Positions 34,353 to 48,258 of a DNA stretch of 64,000 nt are shown one piece after another (within the stretch, counting starts at the first letter, position 1; the number at the start of each line of letters is the position of its first letter). The stretch covers positions 1 through 64,000 of the forward strand of contig ADNK01003065.1 in the NCBI GenBank assembly GCA_000320545.1, read 5' to 3'. The notes beneath the pieces were generated by a model that was given only the letters and a program-made list of their open reading frames with translations, searched no databases and had not been told where the DNA came from. The position numbers and the translations under genes were made by a program. Source of the DNA: Bigelowiella natans CCMP2755 (taxonomy: Eukaryota > Cercozoa > Chlorarachniophyceae).

Positions 34353-35492
34353 TAGCGAAAGTAGTGATAAGTGGTAGAAGTAGTAGTAGCAGCAGCAGCG
34401 CCGGGCAGCAACAACATCTAGAGATATTGTAATAACTGGTCATTCGTGCATATGTATATTGCAACACCAGCAAGTCACGTGTAACATCTAGAGATTATGC
34501 ACTACAGACAATATGTATTATCAGATTTAGGCTGCCATGCAGTGACATTTATCAAAAAGCAGAATGCTAGATTAATGTTTGTGCAAGCTTTGTCACTCAG
34601 CACTTTAGAGATCAAGATAGCTATAATACCCTGCTAATCTCTGCTAGATCTGTTAGTAAACGCACATGTGTGCATACGATCTGTTACTATGTATTATGAC
34701 CTTACAAATGCACTTTAGCTGCTGAATTCTGTTGTCATAATTGATTTTGCTACAGCGTAGCGAGTATCTAGGTATACATCATGACAGGGGCATGTAAGAC
34801 GGATGCAATGGAAATGGAATAAATTAAATTTGTTCAATGGTCATCCTTAATCTAGTAATCTCATGTAGCTAGCTGTGCAATGCTAGAATGCAGCGGCTGC
34901 AACGCCAATGTTGCATGAATCTGTTGGTCTCCGTTATGATGTGTTTCATGCAACCAAATGCATGTTGTCTCGGTCTTGAATGTGAAATCCTGCGTATACG
35001 GCGCTATGCGCGTCTGCATCCCTACGTACACCACTGCCTGTCGCGCGCTACTCGATCTATGCTAATCATAAAGAGCATGATGCATGCTGGCTCATGACAG
35101 AACCATGCCAGCGCTGCTGCTGCAATAAATTGAAAGCCGTTTGTAATTTTAGGAGCTTGCATCGCACGGCTCATTGTATTGTGCACAAGGCGACGACACA
35201 ATCTGCAATGCCATGATCTGCTAAGCATTAAATGATCTGTACTGTGGCAATTAATAGTCACACTGTCATGCATTACACGCCATGATACTATTTATTGACT
35301 ATCATGCAGCATCTCGTTCAATGTTGCTACCAACGATGCAGCTACACAGCACATTTCGGCCTATTTGCTGTGATCGAGTGCATGTGTATGCTACTCACGG
35401 TAGCACAATTAATAAACAGCTACATTCAAGCTACTAATTTATAAAGACGACGTTAACATGCAGCTGGCATGCACTTGGGCGATATACTACTG
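34353..35492. other. Spacer between convergent genes
   Basis: No coding sequence is supported. Short GTA and GCA repeats at 34376-34398 belong to the end of the TBC gene; beyond them there are almost no simple repeats. The sequence is rich in CTAG- and GCATGC-type words and has two copies of an ACATCTAGAGATT-like word (about 34414 and 34486). Confidence 0.5.
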
Positions 35493-38212
35493 TTATTCAA
35501 TTTTTTCGAATCTGATGTCGATGATCACATAGCCGGAGACACGGCTTACACCAAAGCATCCCAAAAGGTTTGTGCAGTACTTAGCCCTCTTTTTGTCTGC
35601 GGCGGCTAATATCTTGTTCGGCGCGCCTGATTTTGGGTCGATGACTAGATCTTTCCAGCTAACACTGGTTGTATGACCATCATCTTGCAACGGTATATGC
35701 AATCCTACAGGTTCAGTGCTCGAGATTCCACTGAGATTTATGCGAGCCTGGATATTAACAAATGAATAGTAATAACACGATTAGGAGATGTGACTGACAT
35801 GTATAATAGTAGTGAAATGCTCCTTCTTCTAGTACCCCTCTTTCCCCCCTCCACCCCTCACGTCGTCTTTCGTGGTGGACTCATTCTCCTTGTCGTCATC
35901 AATTAATCTTAATACTTATTTTCATACCTTTCCCAACAAATCGTCATCAGATATGAGATCTTCGTCCCAAACCTGGTGTGCATAAATATAAAGATGGTGA
36001 TGATTATGGTGGTGGTGGTGATGATGATAATATGGTTTATTCATTGATCAAAGTGCCTGGTTGATGTTGAGCAGCGGTCATATGCCCCTCCAATTATCAC
36101 AACAAATGTTCAGCAATACCTCAATCTCAAGCTCGTGCTTCGACTCTCCAGTCCAAGACAAAATTAGCTTCTCATTCCATTCTGCAGCACATGTGTCATT
36201 ATCCCCATCGTAATGATCATCGTAATCGTTGCAGTAGGTAGCACCGACTCCACAACACGCAGGACAAACACGCATATATACAACGCTGTAGCATCGAAAC
36301 AAGATTTTTTTATTGTTATCTGGTATACGAGGACGATGACCTGGATTGAGGCATTGTGTGACCGTCTTACTCTTCACTGTCTGTCTCCCAATACGAATCT
36401 TCACGTAAGGATCACTGCATATGTTATGTTGTTGACGACGACAAGAAAGGATATAACATACAGTTATTGTGGTGAGAAGTAGACTACCAAGAAGGAGGAG
36501 GAGACCCAACTACCCAGTCCCCATTCAAACTCCTCCAACAGTTACAATTTACACTTACCAAAGCATTTGCCATCTTATTGTTACATACATCCCAAACCAC
36601 CACCACCACTACTTCTCTCAGCAGAACACTACCTGCTCCCTCCAATATCGCTAGCGGCAAGATTTTTTGCCTTGGTGAGAGTCACGAACACTACACCCTG
36701 AAATTCAGTCTAGAAACAAGGCGCCGTCTATCTCAAATAAGATATGCAAACTGCTACTTCACCATCTTCCCCCTCCCCCCCCTTTCGCCATGCCCGTGTC
36801 CCCTCTCTTAGGAGCGGGGGTGTGTAGGATACTTATTATATACGACCATTCCAACGTTGTTAGCCTCCACATCTCCGTTGAGAACAGCTGCACTGATCAT
36901 GCCATCTTGGCCCTTTTTCCTCTCTTGGATGTGTTTGCCATAGAGAGAAGGTCGGCGTGTTTGGTTGTCACCCTCTCCTATCACCAACATTGAGGGAAAA
37001 TAAAATTAGTGGAAGAAGAAGACACGAGCAGCAGTAGCGATATGATTGACATAGCATAACTTATTACCTTTGCGAAAGAGTTTGTCTTGATATTTTGCCT
37101 TGATATAGCTCTCACGGTAAGATCTTGGTTCGTCTTCAACAGGCTTATACCACTTCGAGGGCACGTGGTATCTATAATCCAAAGAAGATCAAGAAGAAGA
37201 GAATTGAATTCATGATTTAATTTATCATCCCTGCTCCAAAATATGAGGACTCTGCACTCGCTCTTTCCTCTCTACTTCTTCTTCTTCACAAAGTATATAC
37301 TTATCATTCATACAAGATTCGTGTTGCTCTAGAATAGCACTGCTGCAGCAATCGCTTGCAACCCCCACTATTGTTGTATTACTCGTATTCGATATTTTGG
37401 TGGTCGTTGGAAATGCCAGAGGTGAGAGTTTGTAGCCATTTCCGTTTCCATTTGGTGTCCAGTGTAATGGATTGGACGAAGGATATGTGCACCCCCATCG
37501 AACGATGTACGCCTTAGAGCAGCAGCGATATAAAACAACCCCAAATAAATATTATGTATACACACACACACACACACATACACACACACACATATATGTA
37601 TAGATATATACACATATTATATTCCGCGATGAGAGGGGGGAGGGGAGACCAAAACGGTATTCTGTATATCTTTTTTTATAGCCAAACAAAGTAGTTGCAT
37701 CTTGCAGTTATTACCGGCACAGTTCGTGCAGAGGAAAATCCCAAGATTGACTGAAGCCCAGGAACATTCTGTTGGGGTTGAGCAGCAGCAGTTTTTCAGC
37801 AGTGGCAGGTAGGTGGGGGAGAGCAGTTTTTCAGCAGTAGTAGGTCATATGGGAATGGCCAAACGATCTGGGCTGTTTTCCTTGTAATTCACTATATTTC
37901 TCTCACGAGTACAGATCACACACACACACACACACGTAGCATTCTCCCCCCCCCAGCTCCCAGTTGCAGAACATATTGACGAACTTTTGGAGGAGCAATC
38001 AGCGCAAAACTCATTCCCGTTTCGCTGCAATAAGCTTTGTAGCGTTTTCCTGGCTTCATCGACGCTTACCACCTCGTTAGGATCTAAATTAAGAAAAAGG
38101 CGTTTGGTTTTCATCGTCAAGTAACATTAGGAAGGAGTCAGCAGCAGGTAAAAAATCTCTCAGGAGCACCTAAGTGGCTCTTCTCATCCTTGGGCTCATC
38201 TTTCGTCGCCAT
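35493..38212 (-). CDS. ArfGAP-C2 domain protein (ARF GTPase-activating protein)
   Basis: It stimulates GTP hydrolysis by ARF on membranes, with a C2 domain for lipid binding. This layout is seen in plant AGD11-13-type ArfGAPs. Eleven exons close in phase to 350 residues: 38170-38212, 37985-38083, 37715-37768, 37383-37512, 37068-37171, 36856-36977, 36633-36697, 36341-36414, 36120-36181, 35928-35972, 35493-35747. The zinc finger is C-x2-C-x16-C-x2-C. It starts FCADC, includes WASVNLGIFLCTNC and is followed four residues later by the arginine finger (AGVHR). SMGVHISFVQSITLD then matches the family. The C2 domain begins GVVFVTLTKAKNL, has SDPYVKIRIG, NPEWNEKLILSW and VWDEDLISDDDLLGKA, with the Asp cluster for calcium. 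The acceptor at 37769 was chosen because it restores the exact x16 spacing and the WAS motif. Confidence 0.93.
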
Positions 38213-39695
38213 CCTTAACACAGAATGAAGTGCGGTCCGGGTTAGGTAGTGAACACGTCGCTTGCAATCGAGTAGGCTAGTGTCACAGGGTGGGGGAGGA
38301 GACTGGGTTGTCAGGAAACCAACAATCACAACTTCTTTTTTCTTTTTTTTCACCTTTTTCCGATTCATGTTGTTCAAAATTCAGAGAAAATACCCAGAAA
38401 CTTCCCAAAATTTTTGTACTTCTCGAACTCCATGGAGCTCCTAAGTTAATTCTCTCTGTGTGTGTGTTTTTTCAGGTGATGCACGGCGAACATCGCGTCG
38501 AATTTGGAGCCATCCTAAATGGAAACATCAGGAAAGTCAACGATTTTCTCCCAGAAATTCAAGCAATGAATGATCATCATTGATCGTCATCATCAGTCCA
38601 TGTAGATTGTGCAGGTAGGTTCCGAGCAGGTGTAATTTCTGCCCAATCAGAAGTCACAATCAGGATCCATTTTAGTCGATGTCAGCATGTGATGGTTTTG
38701 CCTAGTCAGAATGAATGGGCCTGATCACAACCGCCACACATCCCCTCTGTTGATGGTTCTGCGTGTCAGGTGCACTTCACAAATCCACAATTTGCACATC
38801 CCAACCTCAACAGCTCAGGTTTGACGTCATTTGCAGCAGACGAGCAAACTGGAATTGAATCTGCTGGTTGGGATTGACACAGCTTGATTTTGGGAGTCAT
38901 GCAAGAGGTCGAACAGTTGCTTTTGGCACATCACAACGTGGCCACTTGCGGAGTGCAAATTGGACTCAGTGCGTGCAACGTGCTCTGATCGGAATGTGCA
39001 AGCGCACGGTGCTCAGAATGTTCACAAGGTGTTCTGGTTCAGTTTTCGCGCACACAAGTGCGCAAGTTGCAGACGCAACCTGGCAACGCTTTCATCGTGT
39101 TTTCAACAGCTTTCGAGCATGCCTTCCAAAGTGCCATGAAAACGCACTTTTTCCCGTCGGTGATGCGCAAAAAGGCGTGATGGAAGTCCATCGCGCAACT
39201 CGATCATTCACGCTCGGCGTGGCTCACGTGAGCTTCAGGCGTGTTGGCGTGGGCCCCAAGATGCTGCCAGGCACCCGCAGCTTGCCAGACCCAGCCCACA
39301 GCCAACAGCTGGCGAATTGGTGTTGTGTGGCCACTTTTGACCAGGTGTGGGATGAATGAGACCAGCGCTAGCCAGTCTAGCAGTGCAACTGCACGCTGTG
39401 CACAAGGCTGGACATGCTTGGCACGTGACATCGCGCGATCGACGCTGTTGTCTCAGTGAATGCGCCTGACGTCGTGTCCGAGCGACAATGTAACCGCAGC
39501 CGTTGAGGTGTGCATTGATCACACCAGTGCGTTGCGTGCACATGAGAAGACAATGAACAACACATGTGATCATGCGCAAGCCAGAGCATCGCAATCCGCC
39601 AGAGAACGCATCAGCACGTACACACGGGACCAGGCCGCACGTGCATGCATCTCTGCAATGAACTCCTTCGATCATGAAGCTGACAACATGGGTCG
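38213..39695. other. Spacer upstream of the ArfGAP gene, no supported gene
   Basis: The first 250 bp should hold the ArfGAP promoter. The rest, from about 38600, has no microsatellites and resembles the other spacers. Frames on both strands (for example 38868-39359 plus and 39235-39699 minus) overlap each other and show no domain, so I treat them as chance. Confidence 0.45.
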
Positions 39696-40827
39696 TCATG
39701 AAAATGTGACTAGCATTGCGTCTTCATTGTGCTCATCAAGCTCGAGGGGGGGTGGGAGTGGAGGAGGTTCCGACTGTGCCAGCTTAGCAGCGCTAGTTTT
39801 GAATTCTTTTGAGCCATACAAACGGCCACCTTGCCCTCGGTACACGTCTTGTACGACATCCTCTTTTGGAATCTAGATAGTTGTGGCACACGGGAATCAT
39901 CATAATTTTAATTATCATTTTTTGTATCAGTTTCATGTGAATCATAAGAATTGGCAAATGCAATAATGGTGTTCGAGCACAACCCCCAATCCCCTCTTCC
40001 CTTCCTCTCGTCTCCACCCTCAGGCTTTTCCCAGATTGGAAGCTCACAATGATACAAACGAAACAACCATTAAACATATACTTTAACGAGATCATGCCCA
40101 AAAGGTCTATCATGAAGACTTTTACAACCTCTTTTTCGTGAAAGCGTAAGATATGCTCCCTGCGACTCTGTGCGGATGCAAAAGCCTTCTCACAGATCGG
40201 ACACTCGAAAGGTCGCAGCTGTATAGACATAGCATCATCATTGTTGCATGGTCTTCATTACTTGCATCTCCTCCTCCTCCTCCTCCTCCTCCTCCTCTAT
40301 CATCACCATCACCATAATCATCATCACCATCATCATAAGCAATCATGAAGGGAGAAGTTAGAAATGATGCTTCTGTAACGACAAACATATTGTTATGTGC
40401 TCACGTTTTGGTGTGTTTTGAGATGGCGATGTAGAGCCCCTGACTCACGAAAACGACGGCTACATTCCGTGCAAGGAAAGCGACGTTCATCGCGATGAAT
40501 TCTGATTATAAAAGTTGTGCGTCTAATTTTGGGTAATAGTATTCACATTATTAATGGCCAAAAACAACAGGAAAGTGTAGCAAGGTTTATCACAACATAA
40601 TGTTTGCATATTTTGATACGTTCGCACTACACTCTCCGATGCAACCGCAATAATTAATGTCGCTCGATGTCAATCTTTCGTGCTCATTTTCCCTGTTGTT
40701 ATCTCAGTGACCTTGCATGGCGCTTTAGGCCTGCAATCCGCGTAAACGACTTTCCGCAGACGCCGCATCGCTTTTTCTTTTGAAATCTTTTGAGAGTGAA
40801 TTTACACAACAAAAACACGTGTTGTGA

Positions 40828-40863
<36 letters not shown>

Positions 40864-40907
40864 CAGAGAGCATTTGTTATGTGTGTAGAACAGATAAATT
40901 GAAATTT

Positions 40908-40950
<43 letters not shown>

Positions 40951-41638
40951 AGAGGAGAGAGAACAACCTCTGGAGGAGATCCAAATCTGACGATGATTTT
41001 AACGGCATCTTTCGTAGATGCACAATCATATGATCCTAACAACGTTGAATATCGAAAATTATGATATGTGTTGCAAAAGATGCGTGCGTGCGTGCGTGCG
41101 TGTTTTTTTCTCTGTATCCATTTTATTGCACACAACCACACACACACACATATTTCTAATACATTACTAATATCTGACCTGTAGTGTAGCGTTGTGGTGG
41201 AAGCCAAGACCACAGATACTGCACCACACGCTTCTCATAATATACCTTAACCGATGCTTCCTGAGATGTTTACATATTTGCACACAACAAACAAAGTACA
41301 GAAGAGGAGAGATCAACTTCGTGGTGACAATCGCACAGTTTTTCTCTGATGGAGATCAAACCATCTATCCTCCCCCCCCCCCCCCCTCCGAAGGTACTAA
41401 CCTAAACTCGTGCTTGGTAAGGAAACGCTTGCGGCACACATCGCAAGTATAATTATACCTAGCAAAGACAAACGATTGTGAATGAACATCGTGGAATATT
41501 GTAACAAAAAGGACAAGGACGAGCATTTTGAAGCACGTTGATTTTTTTGCATATTGCATTAGTCGTACACTATCCCAGGATGTTTCTCCAGCAAATGGCG
41601 GCTAAAGTAGTCTGCGGCGAGCTGGAATTCAGACCCAA

Positions 41639-41671
<33 letters not shown>

Positions 41672-41837
41672 CACACACACACACAACAACAACAACAACA
41701 ACAACTGTGAGCCTTGTGCCGATAAAAAATACATGTTTCATCGTACGTGCGAATTGGGCGTATTCAGTTTTGTGTGATAGCTCTCTTCCTTTGCGCTTTC
41801 TATGATGACAAACGCCAAATTTCGGCAGATACATCAC

Positions 41838-41878
<41 letters not shown>

Positions 41879-43125
41879 CATATTAAAATGACAACCGTAG
41901 GGTCCTCCACAGCTTTGAAGGTCGCAGCATCATCCGTTTGCAACGAATCAGGGCGATTGACGGCAGCAGTTGAGTTCTCGGAAGAACTCACGTTCAACCC
42001 GTCGGCCGTGGTTTCAGAGACGAGCGGGGAAGCAAGCACAACCGATGGGGGGGGGCGAAAGGGAATCACCTCCAGGCAAATGGGGCACCACTTCTCCTTC
42101 TAAGTGAATAATCAACACGCCATTGATTTCCTTAGGATGAAAGATGGTAAGGCGCGCTTCGTATGTACCTTCCGTCTGCATGAGCTTTTGACATGGCGTC
42201 GATACGAGTCCTGGTGTGTTTTAGTAGTATCATCCCAAGATTAATATGTGAAACGAGGAGTATCCCCATGTATGCATATTCATATGAATCAAACACATGA
42301 TAGCGCTTTGCTTGCTGCATGCGTACAGCACAAACACGTATTGGATCAGAAATAAATGCCTCTCCCCCCTCCCCCTCTTCCTTCTCCTACTAGTACGACT
42401 ACGATGACGACGACAACAGAAACGAATGGTACCCTTCTGTAAAAAGTCTTGTTGCAATTGGCACAAGAGAACCTATGACCGCAAGTAAGATACATAGACG
42501 GGTTCAAGATCATCACCCTGTGCAAGAGGAGTATACTACCACCACCACCACTACCACAACCACTATATAATAAATGCTGATGAAATCACTACTTGGTGTC
42601 GTTTCGGTGTTTGATTTGGTGTCTTGTCAGCGTCTCTCGAGACTTAAATCTCGAGCCGCATATCGAGCAGTTGAAGAGTCTTTCAACTGCGACATGGCGC
42701 CTAAGGTGGTTTCTCAGGTAGTCCTGCCGGCGAAAATCCTACGGTGTTACGGTGGGAGTTGCAGTTAGCTGCTGCTGCTGCTGTTTTGATGTTTTGAAGG
42801 TCATTCTGTTTGCAAACGGATTTTGTTTATGTTTACCCTAAAAAGCAGCGGGGAGAAAAGAAAGAGAAAGAGAAAGAAAAAGAGAAAGAGAGAGAGGAAG
42901 ATGACCACCATCACAATATCGTCGTCAGCCTCACCTTTCTGCACACCGGGCAGGCAAATTTATTAGCCATCATCATCGTAACCGCCATATCTTTCTCGCC
43001 GATGGCATTCTCAGTTTTGCCTTGGAGATGGTAGAGCGCTGGCATTCTGGCCACGAGGTAGCAAGCAGCAATGTCAGATATATCTTCGATGCAGACGCAG
43101 TAGATGAAACAAACGCTCAATTATC

Positions 43126-43164
<39 letters not shown>

Positions 43165-44742
43165 AGATTTACCCAACCTAATGCTCGCCGATTTGTGCTG
43201 TGCGAGATGTCGTTGATACTCCTCCTCATTCTCAAATGCGCTGCAGCAGATCCCGCAAAATGCCCCTGGCGACGACTGAGACGTCCAAAAGTCTGAGGCG
43301 AGTTTATCCTGCCATATCATGTAACTTGAATAAATATCTCGCTGACGATTGACTACAGTTATAGGCCGCCGTGGGACACGAATCAAACGATATATGCGAG
43401 CACAAACTATATGAGTTCCCCGTCAAATCAAGAGAACAGATGGGGCCAAGCGCCAATTTCTCGTGGAAAAAAGATTTTGCGTTAGTGCCGTCTATTTTGC
43501 CTTGCTCATGAGAGACTTCAGGTTTGCCACAACCTATGTACCGAGTATGACAATATGCCAACAAACAACACACACACACACGCACGCACGCACGCACAAA
43601 CACACGCAAACACACATGATAGTGAATTAAAAACATCTCTTTGATGTGTACAGTATCGTCGAATGAAGTAGGTGCCTACATTATCCAATTCCTTCGTGAG
43701 GAGAAGCTCTATCGCCTTATCGGCTGAACCTCCCACGGAGCAGAGCACCTTCATCATTATTATCATCGTTGTTATGATAATCATCATCATCATCATTATT
43801 GTCATTGTCATGGTACTAACAATTGCTGAGAAAGAAAAAGAGTCAAGACGATTAAATAAATGTTTTCCAATCACGATGAGAATGAAGAAGGCAGATTCGT
43901 ATGGGGATGGAAAAACAGAAAAGGGGACAACCTGAAGATTCAGCCTCTCATCGAAGAACCACCTAGGAAGAATATTATGTTCAATATCCGCTCATTACAT
44001 ATAAAACACAGGGTATATATAGCAGCAGCAGGAGTGCCGCACCTGTCTCGTAGAATAGCAAGAGCATCGTTGACGTTTGGTGGGACTTCAATTCTCGGAT
44101 CCCGACTATACAAGGGGAACAGCGCCGCGCTGGTTTTAAATAAATCATGGCTGCTGCGCTGTCTATTATCGTTCGCATCGTCTGCATCCGCATATACAGG
44201 TCTTTCGTCGTCGCTGCTTTTGAGCCCCTCTCCGTTCTCCTGTATTCGTTGCAGATTTTGGTTAAATCACTGCGTGCTCTTGGGCCATGCTTACGATCAT
44301 GCGCGACCGGCAATCATCCTACAATTCTCCCCACCATAGCAACCCTCCCTGCCCCCACCTTAAAAGGAGACTCTTCTCGCTGACTCTTCTTCTGTCGTTT
44401 GGGAGGTGTGCAGCATGCGTCGTAGTAATCTTCCATGCATGTTCGGAAGAACCGAGACATTATCCTCTCCCCAGGCGTGTTTGACGATGCGGAGCCCATG
44501 TATTCGGCTCCCTGCACGTATCGAATCGCCTGCATTTGTAGGAGGAAGCAGCGATCGAAGAGGAGAATGAGAAAGAATTGGCTCAGCTTTGCCAATCTAT
44601 GCGTAATAGTCTGTGGACTTTGTTTGTGTCTGCTTCTACACTCAATTGCGTGTCTGGATTTGTTGTGTCGGATATTATGCTAATGCGTCATCATCATATC
44701 GGTGTTTATCGTATAGGCACTGCACACCCAGTTCAACAGCAT

Positions 44743-44776
<34 letters not shown>

Positions 44777-45874
44777 CTATCTCTTTGGGGATGATGACTC
44801 GGAATTTGACACACAAACACCCGCCATTCTTGGACATTACCTCCATCTCAAAGAATTCATCGAGCGCCCTTCTCGTGGCTTCATCGTATTTGCCAGATAC
44901 CTATCGGGGGGGGGAGGTGCGTGTATTACGAAGATAAGAGAATAAGAGGCAGGCCAGGCACGCTAAGAAGCTCATCTCTATCGTTTGTTTGACGTTAGAA
45001 AGCGCAATCGTCTCCATATTATTACTTCGAGAGGAATGCTACTGCCATAGAGAGAAATCCAGCCCTTCGCTTGCTGGTACACCAAATACCTGAAGCAAAC
45101 AAGGTCATCAGTAGGTAATAGTAGGTAGGTAGTAGTAGCAGTAGAAAATAGTTGTAGTAGTAGTAGCAGTAGTAGTAGAAGTAGAAAAGGTCGCTAATTG
45201 AGAGAACTCGGAAACACATCGTGTGCAAGCGATTTATTACCTCTGCAACCACTTGATCACTGTCAGGCCTTCATGGTCTCCCAGCGTAAGAATTAATGAG
45301 CGGATGTTTGAAGTTTCCGGGATGACAAACGTCCTATTCTTGTTCGCCTCTCGAAACCGCAAGTAGGCCCACAAGATACGCGAAAACGCCTTGGACGATT
45401 TGGAAGGGCACGGAAGCTGCGGCGATGACGCGGGCTGCGAAACAACGTCGGAGGACTGCTTATCTGCCGTACTCTTAGAGGAAGATAACAACGACGACGA
45501 AGCAGAGGAAGGAGAAGTTTCGTTACAGCCTATGCTGCATCGATCAGCATTGTTCGGGTTTTGAGCTGCGGTCTTAGCCATGGTGACTTTGATGTGGCCG
45601 GCAAGGGATCCTTGGTTGGCAAAGAGACGGCAGCACGATCTTGATGTACATTGCAGTAGTCAACAACAACAACAACAACAACAACAACAGGCGCTCAAAA
45701 ATTATGGTGGTGATAATGTGGTAGTAAAGGGAATGACCGACAGCGAGAGGAGGTTAAGGAGGAGGATAAGGAGGAGAAGGAGGGGGAGGATACGAAAGGA
45801 GAAACGGCATCAAAGGAACTGTTTTTAGAAATTGCTCATGAAAAACGACAACGCACGCGCGCGCGCACACACAA

Positions 45875-45906
<32 letters not shown>

Positions 45907-46985
45907 ACATAGACACATATGCATGCAGCAATGCGTAGCGCAATGTAGCAGCATCCTACACAAACGCCTCTTTTCGATCTGAATCGTCTCTCTTCTCTTC
46001 TCTCACTCACCTGCAAACAGCGGTGCTGTGCATCTCCCTTAGCACGGTCTTGACCTCACGCCAGTTAAGGGGGATGGGGTGTTTAGACAAATAGTAGGCT
46101 GTCAGTCTCCCGCTGTTTCGCGCCCAGGCCTTAATCTTATGCCTTGGTAATTGCTGCTTGAAGGTGAATATCTTTGAGCGGTCCTCACAATACGACGACG
46201 ACGATGGCGTTGTTGATGGCTTCGATGCGGCCTCAGAGCGGGATCTTAGATCGCCCTTTCTCCCTCCTTCATTAACGTTGGGGTTAGCGCAAAATAGTGA
46301 TAATGTGTTTTCATAACATGCATCGTGCGACTAGACGGAGCTACGTGTCCACGTTATTAGGGTGCAGCAACCTTGAGATCTGGATATCGTTGCGAGGTGC
46401 TGCAGGCCCATAGTAGTATCAGTTGTGCTCGCATCTTGTAGGCTGCGTAACTTGGCGAGGTCGTAGGAGTCATCTAGGAAGTGCTGCTCATATATGTCAT
46501 CAGGGTCTGGCAGTGGGGGCATTCCTGAGTTATCATTCGATTAAAAATAGAGCGCTGTGAATGAATGGGGGCGCTATTGATGGATGTATATCCGTCTATA
46601 ATCTATGCGAGAGAATGAGACTAGAACATCGCACACCCAATTCCTTTCGTCTCGTGCATAGAGCTTGCCATGCCTCTTCTTCGGTCTTGTATCTAGAGAG
46701 AAAGCAGAGTCATCGAGGTTTCCATAATCATCATCGTCAGAATCATCAGTCATCGAGGTTTCCATAATCACCATCGTCAGAATCATCATCAAGACCACGC
46801 TGTAGAAGACAAGGCCATGTATTAATTACCTCCCAATGTAGACTCTCATCCCCTGAAATACCGCTGTCGCTCGCCATTTATTCACCTCCTAAATAAAAGA
46901 TGTACCACAACAATCGAGCACTTCTTTATCTAGAGAGAAAGGAGGAGGGAGAGAAATGTCAAAAGGAGATCAGGCTTTCCTTTCT

Positions 46986-47029
<44 letters not shown>

Positions 47030-48206
47030 CTTCCTAGTAGTCGTGTACCCTCTCGTATGCAATTCCTCTGTATCTTGACGTGTAAAACCGGCGTCTTCCG
47101 ATTCCGACAAGGTTTGCTTGGGCGAGCTTGCCTGTCAGCATCGCCTCCCTATCCCCCCTCTTCCCCCCTTCTCCCTCTTTTCTATGTCTCCTTTTCTTGT
47201 TGTTGTTATTATTATCATCCTTTACGAGGAGGCGAGTGAAGTTGCTGCCATCTGTACATCTTTCATCTTGGCAGATCTGCTGCATCATCACATTGTCACT
47301 CTCGACGGCATATTCCTCCTCATCCTCCTCTAGCTTATACTCTCCTTCACCCTCGCCAGTTGTGTTGTCAATACCGCGGCTTCTTCGGACAAAGAGCCCC
47401 CCCTCTTGCCCGGCTGAGGGAGAGGGGGGGGGGGTCATAACACCCATTGGCGTTTGAACGAATATTCGCTGGAAGTCGCGGCATTGAAGCTCCTGAGGGC
47501 TCTATTGTAACATTGGGAGAGAAGGAGGAAGTTAAATGACATTTTTATGAATAGTCGATGTAATGATTGTTATTATGGTTTACTGAGAGATAACTAAGAA
47601 AACGAAATGTTACGATAAAGTACACGGAAAGAGATGGGAAATATTGCCGTTGTTGTCGTGACCGCATCCACCACCACCACCACCAGCAGCATCATTATAC
47701 TCATCATTCACTCATTATCGTACGAGTAGAGGATTGAGAGGAATCAAGCCTTCTTTATCAAGGGAAAACCGAAGAAACCGAACGTCCATTCCACTCGCCT
47801 TACAAATAGTCACACACATTATCAAGATATTCAGACACAACATATGGATGGATATGTGTAGGAGCGGCAAACTCAATCATTGCCAGAAGCCAATGAATAT
47901 GTAATAAACGAGGAAGGGAAATCGCGGCTGCTACCTCTGCATAATGAGCCATAAGCTCGGATAGGGGAGTCGTCCAGTTCACCTTTTGAAATATATGTAA
48001 GTTGTGTAAGTAAGAAGGTGTTTGATGCATGTACTCTTAAGAGTACAAGAACAAGCGGCTGCAGATAGACGAGGCAGCAAACGCCAAATGCTCTTAATCT
48101 CCAACCTTGAACCAGATAGCGGTGGATTGACCGTCTTCATAGGCGACAAGATGCAAGCTAGGCCCGCGCTTCCGCCATTCAACTGGATGCACTGTATGAG
48201 CAGCTT
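39696..48206 (-). other. Exon map of the AP2-zinc finger gene
   Basis: Exons in transcript order: 48106-48206, 47935-47982, 47049-47492, 46830-46888, 46637-46692, 46372-46524, 46011-46266, 45241-45639, 45026-45089, 44841-44900, 44359-44529, 44043-44239, 43932-43962, 43652-43748, 43380-43533, 43173-43324, 42935-43020, 42593-42723, 42433-42472, 42169-42210, 42070-42099, 41569-41621, 41402-41458, 41246-41260, 41179-41233, 40968-41035, 40712-40786, 40405-40501, 40129-40218, 39696-39872. Every listed junction preserves frame. Exon 41246-41260 is only 15 bases. Fingers beginning at 42935-43020 (CPVC) and 42070-42099 (CPIC) have short Cys-to-His spacing as modelled, so a small exon may be missing near each. 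Confidence 0.68.
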
Positions 48207-48219
48207 CTATGTACCGGCA

Positions 48220-48258
<39 letters not shown>

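Noticed and set aside
38868-39699. 163-codon plus-strand and 154-codon minus-strand frames in the 38.6-39.7 kb spacer
   Set aside because: They overlap on opposite strands, have odd composition and no motif; the same words recur in other spacers where no frame is open.
43035-45581. A separate gene starting at the ATG at 45579-45581
   Set aside because: Extending the frame upstream to an acceptor at 45639/45640 completes a C-x2-C-x12-H finger with the exon at 46011-46266, so this ATG is internal to a larger gene.
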